From Spirochaetia bacterium (GTDB lineage: Bacteria > Spirochaetota > UBA12135): a DNA stretch of 5,593 nucleotides. A model generated the notes under the pieces. It was given only the letters and a program-made list of their open reading frames with translations, did not search any database and was not told the DNA's origin. Numbering within the stretch: position 1 is the stretch's first letter; each line of letters opens with the position of its first letter. The position numbers were made by a program, and so were the translations under genes. Shown piece after piece: positions 1 to 5,593 of this stretch. The DNA is taken from the NCBI GenBank assembly GCA_003497555.1, contig DNNS01000543.1:1-5593 (forward strand), given 5' to 3'.

Positions 1-2
1 TT

Positions 3-104
3 GCCTGTTTCCATTCGCCTGAAATCACTAAATCCATATTTGCCGCTGTAAGTAATATGGAAAATCCGGAAATTAAATCTTATGTATCACTATTCATACA
101 CTGA
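3..104 (+). CDS. Probable C-terminal end of an upstream gene (partial)
   Basis: This frame is open from the window edge to a TGA at 102-104, giving about 33 residues. The peptide includes SPEITKSIFAAVSNMENPEI and reads like real soluble protein: mixed charged and helical residues with no low complexity. The second frame stops at about position 20. The first frame stops at 51 and gives a less protein-like peptide. The family cannot be recognised from so little. If real, it overlaps the next gene's ATG by 23 bases, which would suggest a tight same-strand operon or a later start for that gene. It could be chance, because an open stretch this short is not rare. Confidence 0.4.
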   Translation, partial: ACFHSPEITKSIFAAVSNMENPEIKSYVSLFIH

Positions 105-867
105 AAAAAAATTGTCGGTTTTAAAAAAAACTTTAATATTCTGCGCCTTCCTGGTTTTTCCTTTAACCGCAGACTATGCAAAATTCAGCCGTGAAATCGG
201 CAGTATCGGCAATATATGCCTTTTCTCTGTAAACATTAATAAAACATGCATGGAAAAAAAAAGGGATAAAACCAAATATATCAATATAGGGTTCGCAGGC
301 CGTCCTTTTTTATTGTCATTAATATCAAATTATAACCGTCTTGATACCAACTGCACCATGCAGGCTGTTTCCCTGCAGCCTGATCAGCTGCTGCTTAAAG
401 CCATAAACAGCAACACACCCTTTGTTTTCAGCAGCAATAATATATGGTTTCCATACAACCTTGATTATAACCGCATGTCATCATCTGAAATAAAAACTAT
501 GCTAAACTCATTATCCGGCCAGGCTTATGCAGTGCTTGATCTTAAAATTTCCATCTGGGCCCAGGAAGCCCGGGGGCAATTCTCGGTTTTTAATGCCGAT
601 AAAAAACCAATCTGGACACAGCGTATAAAAAAAATATCTACTTATATCATCCAGGATCCTCAATCGCCCTATATTACAGAGTATGAAAATTATTTCAACC
701 AGGCGGAAAAACAAATCAGCCATAAAACCGAAATAATCAAAATGCTTGGAGAGATTGCCCTGGAAACAGCCAAAGAACTGAAAAAAAACCGCTGGAAATA
801 TCTTAAACTCGAACCCCGGAAAAAATTATTAAAAACCCGCACTGCCCGCCGAACAGCAGGTAAATAA
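82..867 (+). CDS. Hypothetical exported protein, family not recognised
   Basis: The product is 261 residues and I do not recognise the family. A Sec-type signal peptide is visible: lysines at 9-10 and 15-16, a hydrophobic core at about 17-28 (TLIFCAFLVFPL), and a plausible cleavage site after A30 or A33. There is no clear lipobox, since C21 lies inside the hydrophobic core. The middle (about 145-182) alternates like beta strands (AYAVLDLKISIW, GQFSVFNADKKPIW). This resembles the final beta sheet of some periplasmic lipoproteins, but that is only an impression. The C-terminus (about 205-261) is helical and then very basic (RKKLLKTRTARRTAGK). The start is uncertain. ATG82 has only a weak GGAAA about nine bases upstream and overlaps the upstream open frame, while TTG112 would give a tidier signal peptide but has no Shine-Dalgarno sequence. 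The gene ends seven bases from the convergent gene's stop. Confidence 0.7.
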   Translation: MYHYSYTEKKLSVLKKTLIFCAFLVFPLTADYAKFSREIGSIGNICLFSVNINKTCMEKKRDKTKYINIGFAGRPFLLSLISNYNRLDTNCTMQAVSLQPDQLLLKAINSNTPFVFSSNNIWFPYNLDYNRMSSSEIKTMLNSLSGQAYAVLDLKISIWAQEARGQFSVFNADKKPIWTQRIKKISTYIIQDPQSPYITEYENYFNQAEKQISHKTEIIKMLGEIALETAKELKKNRWKYLKLEPRKKLLKTRTARRTAGK

Positions 868-874
868 ATTTATT

Positions 875-2284
875 TTATTCGCTGATATATTTTAAACTGC
901 CGGGTACGGCAAATTTAATTTCCGACCACTCCGATTCATTATCCTTTCCGGCGTAATCATACGCTGCCAGCGCAAAATAATAAAGCCGTCCGTTTTCCAG
1001 TCCGGAAATCTTCCAGCCGGTTTTTTCCGGACTGATCTCGATAATCTGCAGGGGGTGTTTGAATTTTTCCCGGGCATAATATATCCGGTAACCTGCAATA
1101 TCTGCCTCGGTATTTTTTTTCCAGGATATATCAATACTGCCGGGGCCGGTATCAATACTGTGAAAAACCGGAGAAAGGGGCGGGATATCAATATCATAAT
1201 TAATTGAAATTTTTGTAATAAAATTCCGCTGCTGCCCGTCATTATTGAACATCAGTCTGAACTGGTAGTAGCGCGCCGGGGGATCGGTTTCCAGGTCTCC
1301 GCTTTTTATTTCCCTCCAGGGTATTTTTTCATTGTCCGGAAGAAAGAAATCTCCTGCGCTTCTTGTAAAAATTCTGGAAAAACTGCGGCCGTGCATTTTT
1401 TCAGAGATTTCCGCAGCTGAAAACATACTGTATTTTTTCAGCTGGAAAACCCTTGATGTATAAACGGTATCATCTCCCGTTATTTTTTCCCGTTTTTCTC
1501 CGCTGGTTTTATAAGTCTTTATCTGTATTTCGTCTATCTTGCCGTTGAAATTTTCTCCGGCGGTCAGAGGTAATTTATTTTCCGGCAGAAATGCAGGATA
1601 ATACAATGTACCGGTCTCAAGGCCGTTTTCCGAAACATAACAACAATCCTCCTCCCGGCCGTCAAGATGCTTGATTAATAATCCGCTCAGGGCATCAAAG
1701 GTAATTGCCGCGTGATACCATTTTCCGCAAATCAGACTTTCGCCGCGTTCCAGTATTACTGTTTTCATTTTTTCTTTGAAATGGAAGAAATTATCAAAAG
1801 AAACGCACAAGCGGTTATTCTGGATATAAACGGAAAATCCCTGTTCCAGAATTCTGTCCTGGACGCGGGAATGCACCGAACCGTGCCTGTTCAGAATAAC
1901 CTGATTATTCATCATCTGATAAAGAAAAAAATAAAATTCAATGGAAAAACTTCCGATGTCGCCATGTTCTCCGAAAAAAGCATCCGGCAGATCATGAAAC
2001 CTTAAAGTATTATCCCGGGATAAAAATTCCGCGGCTTTTCCAAAATAGCCTTCGCCCAGGCGCGGTATAACTCCCAGTCCTGCTGTTTCTTCTGCAGAAT
2101 TAAAACCTGCCAGCCAGTCGGAAGGATGCTCTTTTACCGGTATATTTAAAGCAGTTGCCAGATACGAAGTTCCGGTTTCACCGTTACGCAAAGAATAAAG
2201 ATACTCGCTGAAATTGGTAATGATCAAAACATTTTCCGCGCCCCAAAGCATCAGGGAAAAAATCAAAACTGCCGAATACTTCAT
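875..2284 (-). CDS. Secreted LamG-like and fibronectin type III protein
   Basis: The product is 469 residues and is probably exported and surface or periplasmic. Residues 1-16 form a short signal peptide (MKYSAVLIFSLMLWGA). Residues from about 78 to 258 look like a LamG/concanavalin-A-like jelly-roll. The domain opens with GYFGKAAEF, has the central strand FSIEFYFFLY, then GKWYHAAITFD (187-197), and closes with FNGKIDEIQI (246-255), the usual last strand of such domains. Residues about 270-365 form a linker domain ending RYYQFRLMFNNDG and ISINYD. Residues about 367-462 are a fibronectin type III domain, with ISWKKNTEADIAGYRIYY (386-403) and LENGRLYYFALAAYD (429-443). Families with this makeup usually bind carbohydrate or protein ligands; no catalytic motif is visible. 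The ATG at 2284-2282 is chosen because it gives the signal peptide directly, although no good ribosome binding site precedes it. It lies 53 bases after larB and may be read through from it. Its ligand is unknown. Confidence 0.8.
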   Translation of the reverse strand: MKYSAVLIFSLMLWGAENVLIITNFSEYLYSLRNGETGTSYLATALNIPVKEHPSDWLAGFNSAEETAGLGVIPRLGEGYFGKAAEFLSRDNTLRFHDLPDAFFGEHGDIGSFSIEFYFFLYQMMNNQVILNRHGSVHSRVQDRILEQGFSVYIQNNRLCVSFDNFFHFKEKMKTVILERGESLICGKWYHAAITFDALSGLLIKHLDGREEDCCYVSENGLETGTLYYPAFLPENKLPLTAGENFNGKIDEIQIKTYKTSGEKREKITGDDTVYTSRVFQLKKYSMFSAAEISEKMHGRSFSRIFTRSAGDFFLPDNEKIPWREIKSGDLETDPPARYYQFRLMFNNDGQQRNFITKISINYDIDIPPLSPVFHSIDTGPGSIDISWKKNTEADIAGYRIYYAREKFKHPLQIIEISPEKTGWKISGLENGRLYYFALAAYDYAGKDNESEWSEIKFAVPGSLKYISE

Positions 2285-2337
2285 GTTAATATATCGCTTT
2301 TTTATTGGTATTTATTAAGCGGTTTTTTTAATTTTAT

Positions 2338-3093
2338 TCAGGAAAATGCGCCTGCAATACTGGCTGCTGCACAGGCAGCGCCGAAACCATTATCAATATT
2401 AACTCCTACAACCGTAGGCGCACAGGCATTGATTACAGCGAGTAACGGGGCCAACCCGGAAAAATGCGCTCCATAACCGGCGGAAGAAGGAACTCCAATA
2501 ATCAGCCTGCCCGTAAGCCCTGATAATACCGCCGGAAGGGCGCCTTCCATACCGGCTGCTGCAATAATACAGAAACAATCTTTTAACTCGGGAAGAATGC
2601 CCAGAACACGCTGCAGTCCCGCTATTCCGCAGTCATGAAATTCGGCAGTCTGCAGTCCTAACAAACGGGCAGTAAGCCCGGCTTCCTTTACTATTTTATA
2701 ATCGCTGGTACCGGCTGAAACAATACCGAGTTTTTTTTTTCTTTCCGGATAAGGGCTGAAAATGCAATATGCCATACCTGCATCCGTATCATATTGCAGG
2801 TTTATTAAATTTTTGTCCTGTTTAAGATTTTCCATTTTTTCTGCAGACAGCCTGGTAATAATCAGATTGGATTTACGCCTGATAAACTCGGAAGCAATAA
2901 GGGCAATCTGTTCGGTTGATTTATCCCGGGCATAAACAGCTTCAGGAATTAAAGTACGCAGTTCCCGGTGAAAATCAATATTTATTCCGCTGCAGGTAAA
3001 CGGCAGCAGGGCAAGCTGTTCCAGCGCTGCTGCCGGAGTGATTGTTTTTCCGGCAACCGATTCAAGGATTTCAGCTATCTGCTCCCGCGTCAT
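2338..3093 (-). CDS. larB: LarB, nickel-pincer cofactor biosynthesis carboxylase/hydrolase
   Basis: LarB carboxylates the pyridinium ring of nicotinic acid adenine dinucleotide and cleaves off AMP. This gives pyridinium-3,5-biscarboxylic acid mononucleotide, which LarE (sulfur insertion) and LarC (nickel insertion) turn into the nickel-pincer nucleotide of lactate racemase LarA and its relatives. The 251-residue length is typical. The N-terminal part carries the family pattern around INIDFHRELR (37-46) and DKSTEQIA. The C-terminal PurE-like half shows IVSAGTSD (124-131), the AGMEGALPAVLSGL block (180-193), VPSSAGYGAHFSGLAPLLA (201-219), and NACA followed by VNIDNGFGA (231-239). Cys224 in INACA fits the family's substrate-linking cysteine (Cys221 in the Lactiplantibacillus enzyme), so the protein looks catalytically complete. 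Its ATG overlaps the stop of the upstream gene by one base (TAATG), which implies coupled translation. No larA, larC or larE is in the window. Confidence 0.93.
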   Translation of the reverse strand: MTREQIAEILESVAGKTITPAAALEQLALLPFTCSGINIDFHRELRTLIPEAVYARDKSTEQIALIASEFIRRKSNLIITRLSAEKMENLKQDKNLINLQYDTDAGMAYCIFSPYPERKKKLGIVSAGTSDYKIVKEAGLTARLLGLQTAEFHDCGIAGLQRVLGILPELKDCFCIIAAAGMEGALPAVLSGLTGRLIIGVPSSAGYGAHFSGLAPLLAVINACAPTVVGVNIDNGFGAACAAASIAGAFS

Positions 3094-4259
3094 TAATATG
3101 CCTGTTCGATAATTATTTTCAGTTCATCTTTGGTGATTTCTCTGGGAACATAATTATTTTCCTCAAAACGCGAAAAAACAGCATACAGGCGGTCAAAATA
3201 GGTGTTACGGAAACCCAGGTCAGAGAGTTTGGCCGGAATATTAAAATTGGCCACATACATTCGGACTTTTTCTACAGCCTTGATAGCTGCCTCGAGAACA
3301 GTAATATCCTTGACATCTTCGCCGAATATCCTGGCTAATTGAACGTATTTACCGGAAGAGACCGTAAGATTATATTCCATGATATTGGGAAGCATGGCTG
3401 AAATGAGGGTGCCCCGGTATATGGTATCTACCGAGGCTACGGCATGAGAAAGCACATAAAGGGTTCCCAGTTTGCCGCAGGCTGCAGCCAGGGCGCAAAG
3501 CAATGAAGCCATGGAAAGCGTGGTGCGCAGTTTGAGATTATCCGGCTCTTCGATTATTTTACCTAGCGTACTGCTGATCAGTTCCATGGCGCGCAGAGCG
3601 CAGGCATCGGAAACGGGATTCGAATACCTTGAAGTATATAATTCAATACAGTAAGCCAGTACCATAAGGCCTGAAGATGATAGAATTTTTTTAGGCAGGG
3701 TAAGACATAAGGCCGGATCAACTATTGATACTGCCGGGCAGACCTTTTCACTGTACATTTTTTTCCGCATATCGTCGTGCTTATCCTGGATGACAAATCC
3801 GAATCCGGTTTCGGAAAGAGTCCCATAGGAAGTAGGAATGCTTACTACCGGCAGGGGGGTGGTTGCAATATTAAGCCGGTAGCCGTCCTGTTCCGAGAGA
3901 AAATCTGAAGACTCGCCTTCATTGGTGCAGATTACGGAAATAGCCCTGGCAATATTCTGCACCTTGCAGCCTCCCAGGCCGATTATAAAATCACAGCGTA
4001 CCGATTTGGCCAGTGAGGCGGCAATATCCACGGTATCCGAGTTGGAAGCCGCGGAAACTTCATCAAAGACCAGAATATTAATATTGCTTTTTTTAAGGCT
4101 GCTGCAGATTTTTTCTATCAGTCCGGAAGTATGAAAATCCCTGCCGGATGTTACCAGCAGTGCCTTGTTGCCGAGATGCGCGGTATACTGACCGGCTTCA
4201 GCGGCTATGTTTTCACCGAAATATATTTTGGTGGGAAAATTATAAAGTAGTGCCGCCAT
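3093..4259 (-). CDS. Iron-alcohol-dehydrogenase-family protein lacking metal ligands (predicted pseudoenzyme)
   Basis: At 388 residues this is a full-length member of the group III alcohol dehydrogenase fold: an N-terminal nucleotide-binding domain (about 1-185) and a C-terminal helical domain. Family landmarks kept are FPTKIYFGENI (8-18), CDFIIGLGG (89-97), IPTSYGTLSE (141-150), VDP (180-182), SNPVSDACALRAMELI (213-228) and AMLPNIMEYN (288-297). Aligned by eye with E. coli FucO, the metal ligands Asp196, His200, His263 and His277 become Met199, Tyr203, Tyr268 and Arg282. I checked these codons in the DNA. The cofactor loop GGGSxxD becomes GGCKVQN (96-102). His272, matching FucO His267, survives. 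The frame is intact and the fold motifs are conserved, so it does not look like a decaying pseudogene. Classical metal-dependent alcohol oxidation is unlikely; binding of a nucleotide or a structural or regulatory role is possible. It overlaps larB by one base. The ATG is used because an in-frame stop lies just upstream, though no clear Shine-Dalgarno is present. Confidence 0.85.
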   Translation of the reverse strand: MAALLYNFPTKIYFGENIAAEAGQYTAHLGNKALLVTSGRDFHTSGLIEKICSSLKKSNINILVFDEVSAASNSDTVDIAASLAKSVRCDFIIGLGGCKVQNIARAISVICTNEGESSDFLSEQDGYRLNIATTPLPVVSIPTSYGTLSETGFGFVIQDKHDDMRKKMYSEKVCPAVSIVDPALCLTLPKKILSSSGLMVLAYCIELYTSRYSNPVSDACALRAMELISSTLGKIIEEPDNLKLRTTLSMASLLCALAAACGKLGTLYVLSHAVASVDTIYRGTLISAMLPNIMEYNLTVSSGKYVQLARIFGEDVKDITVLEAAIKAVEKVRMYVANFNIPAKLSDLGFRNTYFDRLYAVFSRFEENNYVPREITKDELKIIIEQAY

Positions 4260-4335
4260 AAAAAGTTATTCACTGCCGGTATATGGTTTTTAATTAATTA
4301 ATGCGCGTCTGCCCTGCAGCCGCCTCATGATTATT

Positions 4336-4623
4336 TTAGGAAAGGACTTTTAATATCCGGCCGGCGATAGTTTTAAGAACATTGTCAAAAAGTGCGCTGT
4401 CCGCGCGGTATTTTTCCAGATTTGTTTTTGCATCGGCTACCTTATCGGCTCTGATATCTGGCGTGCTTTTGCTGATTTTTAAAAAATTTTCAAGCTCGGC
4501 TTTATGCATGGCTTCACTGGAAATATTGACTGAATCTCTTTTTACATTCCCGGGACGGTCTGCTTTGCCTGAACCGTTAGCCGTGTATAGGTTATTAACT
4601 CTCTGTATTTTATCTATTGTCAT
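4336..4623 (-). CDS. flgM: FlgM-like flagellar anti-sigma-28 factor
   Basis: FlgM binds and inhibits the late-flagellar sigma factor (sigma-28, FliA/WhiG type). In well-studied bacteria it is exported through the finished hook, which releases the sigma factor. The 95-residue product matches the family's size and order. The N-terminus begins MTIDKIQRVN, in the style of spirochaete FlgM proteins. A disordered polar stretch follows, then SVNISSEA (31-38), and then a helical sigma-binding half (about 40-95) containing TPDIRADKVADAKTNLE (54-70) and ending in the amphipathic TIAGRILKVL. A good ribosome binding site (AGGAGA, six bases before the ATG) supports the start. A near-exact sigma-28 promoter lies just upstream, so the gene is probably autoregulated through its own target. 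It follows rsmI by 63 bases and precedes the dehydrogenase-like gene by 76. The usual DIRxxKV core is clear; only export and binding are unproven. Confidence 0.85.
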   Translation of the reverse strand: MTIDKIQRVNNLYTANGSGKADRPGNVKRDSVNISSEAMHKAELENFLKISKSTPDIRADKVADAKTNLEKYRADSALFDNVLKTIAGRILKVLS

Positions 4624-4649
4624 AACCTGTCTCCTGTCTCTACATTTGA

Positions 4650-4676
4650 TTATCGGCGAATATGATTATTAATTTA
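4650..4676 (-). promoter_or_regulatory. Sigma-28 (FliA/WhiG-type) promoter of flgM
   Basis: On the minus strand the -35 element is TAAATTAA (4676-4669), followed by an 11-base spacer (4668-4658) and the -10 element GCCGATAA (4657-4650). The known enterobacterial consensus is TAAAGTTT, 11 bases, GCCGATAA. The -10 is therefore exact, the spacer is exact and the TAAA core of the -35 is exact. Transcription would start near 4643 and give a leader of about 20 bases holding the AGGAGA ribosome binding site. The promoter sits between the rsmI stop and the flgM start, so it serves flgM and possibly the genes further left. Confidence 0.88.
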
Positions 4677-4686
4677 CCCTAAATTT

Positions 4687-5394
4687 TTAATTATTATCTA
4701 TAATCAGCGTAAATTCGCCCTTTACTTCTTTATTTTCAAAAATTTTCCGTATTTTATTAACATCCCCCCTGATAATTTCTTCAAATTTCTTGCTTATTTC
4801 GCGTCCTACTGCCAATCTGGCATTTTCCTTGATTTTTGCAAGAATTTCCAGAAAATGACGCAGCCGGTAAGGAGATTCATAAAAAACCAGAGTGGTTTTT
4901 TCAGTTGCCATTAAAGCAGTTAACTGGTTTTCTCTTTTAATTTTTTTATTGGACAAAAATCCGCAAAAGCGGTAATTATGCAGGGGAAAACCGCAGACAG
5001 ATAACAGGGCTGCTGCAGCTGACGGTCCCGGGCAGGGGATTACTTTTATTTCATTTTCATGACAGTAATTAACAATTTTATAGCCCGGATCGGATATACA
5101 GGGAGTGCCTGCTTCAGATACCAGGGCGGCAATGTTAATTTCCGAAAAAATCCCGGCCAGGCGCGTTTCCAGCCCCGGCTGATGATCATTATATTTTATT
5201 AGCCGGCTTGAAATTCCGCAAGCAGAGAATAATTTACGCGTAGTTTCCGGATTTTCGGCAAAAACAATTTGCGCCTCTTTAAGAGTATTTACTGCGCGTA
5301 TGGTAATATCCTGCAGATTACCGATAGGGGTAGCCACTACAAAAAGGATTTTTTCAAGGGTATTATTTTTTGTTTCCGGTAAATTTGATGACAA
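4687..5394 (-). CDS. rsmI: 16S rRNA (cytidine-1402-2'-O)-methyltransferase RsmI
   Basis: RsmI uses S-adenosylmethionine to methylate the ribose of C1402 in the decoding centre of 16S rRNA. Seen in order: FVVATPIGNLQDIT (18-31), AENPETTRKLF (46-56), ALVSEAGTPCISDPGY (90-105), IPCPGPSAAAALL (119-131), LVFYESPYRLRHFLEIL (169-185), AVGREISKKFEEIIRG (195-210) and VKGEFTLII (224-232). These are the tetrapyrrole-methylase-fold signatures of the family. At 235 residues it lacks the C-terminal extension of the 286-residue E. coli enzyme. The usual AEDTR motif is AENPE here and VSDAGTP is VSEAGTP, which are mild deviations. The start is a TTG at 5394-5392: it has AAGGA six bases upstream, and an in-frame TAA at 5406-5404 rules out anything earlier. 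It leads a same-strand run with flgM 63 bases downstream. Confidence 0.95.
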   Translation of the reverse strand: MSSNLPETKNNTLEKILFVVATPIGNLQDITIRAVNTLKEAQIVFAENPETTRKLFSACGISSRLIKYNDHQPGLETRLAGIFSEINIAALVSEAGTPCISDPGYKIVNYCHENEIKVIPCPGPSAAAALLSVCGFPLHNYRFCGFLSNKKIKRENQLTALMATEKTTLVFYESPYRLRHFLEILAKIKENARLAVGREISKKFEEIIRGDVNKIRKIFENKEVKGEFTLIIDNN

Positions 5395-5400
5395 AGGAGA

Positions 5401-5405
5401 TCCTT
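5401..5405 (-). promoter_or_regulatory. Ribosome binding site that fixes the rsmI TTG start
   Basis: The minus strand reads AAGGA at 5405-5401, with six bases (TCTCCT) before the TTG at 5394. No ATG or GTG lies between the upstream in-frame stop and this TTG, so the site decides the start. The block 5394-5405 is nearly palindromic, so AAAGGAG also appears on the + strand here, probably by chance. Confidence 0.7.
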
Positions 5406-5445
5406 ATAAAATGATTTTTAATATTCCATTCCCATTAAAACACAC

Positions 5446-5491
5446 CGGCGTCTTGCGCCGTGCAGTGTGAAGCACTGCTGCTCTTGGCGCA
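5446..5491. other. GC-rich competing hairpins upstream of rsmI
   Basis: Three pairings are visible. CGGCG (5446-5450) pairs with CGCCG (5456-5460) across a five-base loop. TGCGCC (5454-5459) pairs with GGCGCA (5486-5491). Inside the latter, GCAGTG (5462-5467) pairs with CACTGC (5473-5478). The first and second pairings share bases 5456-5459 and exclude each other. In the minus-strand direction the small hairpin is followed by GGTGTGTTTT, a poor U-tract. It could be a structured leader of rsmI, a small repeat element or nothing functional. Confidence 0.45.
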
Positions 5492-5541
5492 GATGGTTTA
5501 CAGTAACGGTAAAATAAAATTTGCGTCTCATTTCTGCATCC

Positions 5542-5584
5542 CGCAAATTCCCGCTTATCAAAAAATGAAAAGCGGGAATTTGCG
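5542..5584. repeat. Perfect 15-bp inverted repeat (long hairpin)
   Basis: The left arm CGCAAATTCCCGCTT (5542-5556) is the exact reverse complement of AAGCGGGAATTTGCG (5570-5584). After one A-A mismatch, TCA (5558-5560) pairs with TGA (5566-5568), leaving an A5 loop. Neither strand has a T-run directly after the stem: the + strand continues AGATAAATA and the minus strand GGATGCAG. A simple intrinsic terminator is therefore doubtful. An intergenic palindromic repeat or a processed RNA hairpin fits as well. What lies to the right is outside the window. Confidence 0.8.
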
Positions 5585-5593
5585 AGATAAATA

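Noticed and set aside
1712..2005. 97-codon open frame on the + strand inside the LamG/fibronectin gene
   Set aside because: It lies wholly antisense to a well-supported gene and its translation shows no family features. Other antisense frames at 3042-3338, 3472-3654, 3922-4134, 4382-4672 and 511-723 were rejected for the same reason.
2295..2321. Hairpin CGCTT/AAGCG followed on the + strand by GTTTTTTT, resembling a terminator
   Set aside because: The stem is only five pairs with a 17-base loop, and no + strand gene ends here. On the minus strand, where larB ends, there is no T-run after the stem.
3093..4259. Treating the dehydrogenase-like gene as a decaying pseudogene
   Set aside because: The frame is uninterrupted over 388 codons and the fold-defining motifs are kept, so replacement of the active site looks selective rather than random.
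4290..4301. TTAATTAATTAA palindrome as a promoter or operator for the dehydrogenase-like gene
   Set aside because: It is a simple AT repeat with no matching -35/-10 pair at proper spacing.
4305..4323. GC-rich imperfect hairpin after flgM
   Set aside because: Three plus four pairs with a mismatch and a triloop, followed by GCATTAATT rather than a U-tract, is too weak to call a terminator.
5411..5470. 19-codon open frame on the + strand (MIFNIPFPLKHTGVLRRAV) with AAAGGAG about 11 bases upstream
   Set aside because: The apparent ribosome binding site is the mirror of the rsmI site in a near-palindrome, the frame runs through the hairpin region, and there is no other support.

Overview
The window looks like chromosomal DNA from a flagellated, probably anaerobic spirochaete. 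The main evidence is a small FlgM-type anti-sigma factor that begins MTIDKI and carries the SVNISSEA and TPDIRADKV motifs. It sits downstream of an almost exact sigma-28 promoter. The DNA is AT-rich with many A/T runs. The assignment rests on motif memory, not on a database search.

Layout. At the left edge, on the + strand, there is a probable C-terminal scrap of an upstream gene (3-104) overlapping the start of an unrecognised exported protein (82-867). That gene converges, seven bases apart, on a block of five minus-strand genes. In transcription order (right to left) these are rsmI (5394-4687), an flgM-like gene (4623-4336), a highly divergent iron-alcohol-dehydrogenase-family gene (4259-3093), larB (3093-2338), and a secreted LamG-like plus fibronectin-III protein (2284-875). 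The right edge (5395-5593) is non-coding. It is rich in inverted repeats, including a perfect 15-bp stem at 5542-5584.

How the genes may work together. flgM has its own sigma-28 promoter (4650-4676), so it should be made when the late flagellar sigma factor is active and should feed back on it. rsmI is a 16S rRNA methyltransferase with a TTG start. The dehydrogenase-like gene and larB overlap by one base (TAATG), so they are probably translationally coupled. larB encodes the first enzyme of nickel-pincer nucleotide synthesis and looks intact, with no larC, larE or larA in view. The dehydrogenase-like protein keeps the family fold signatures but has replaced all four metal ligands and the glycine-rich cofactor loop, so it is predicted to be a pseudoenzyme. 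This coupled pair is the most notable thing in the window.
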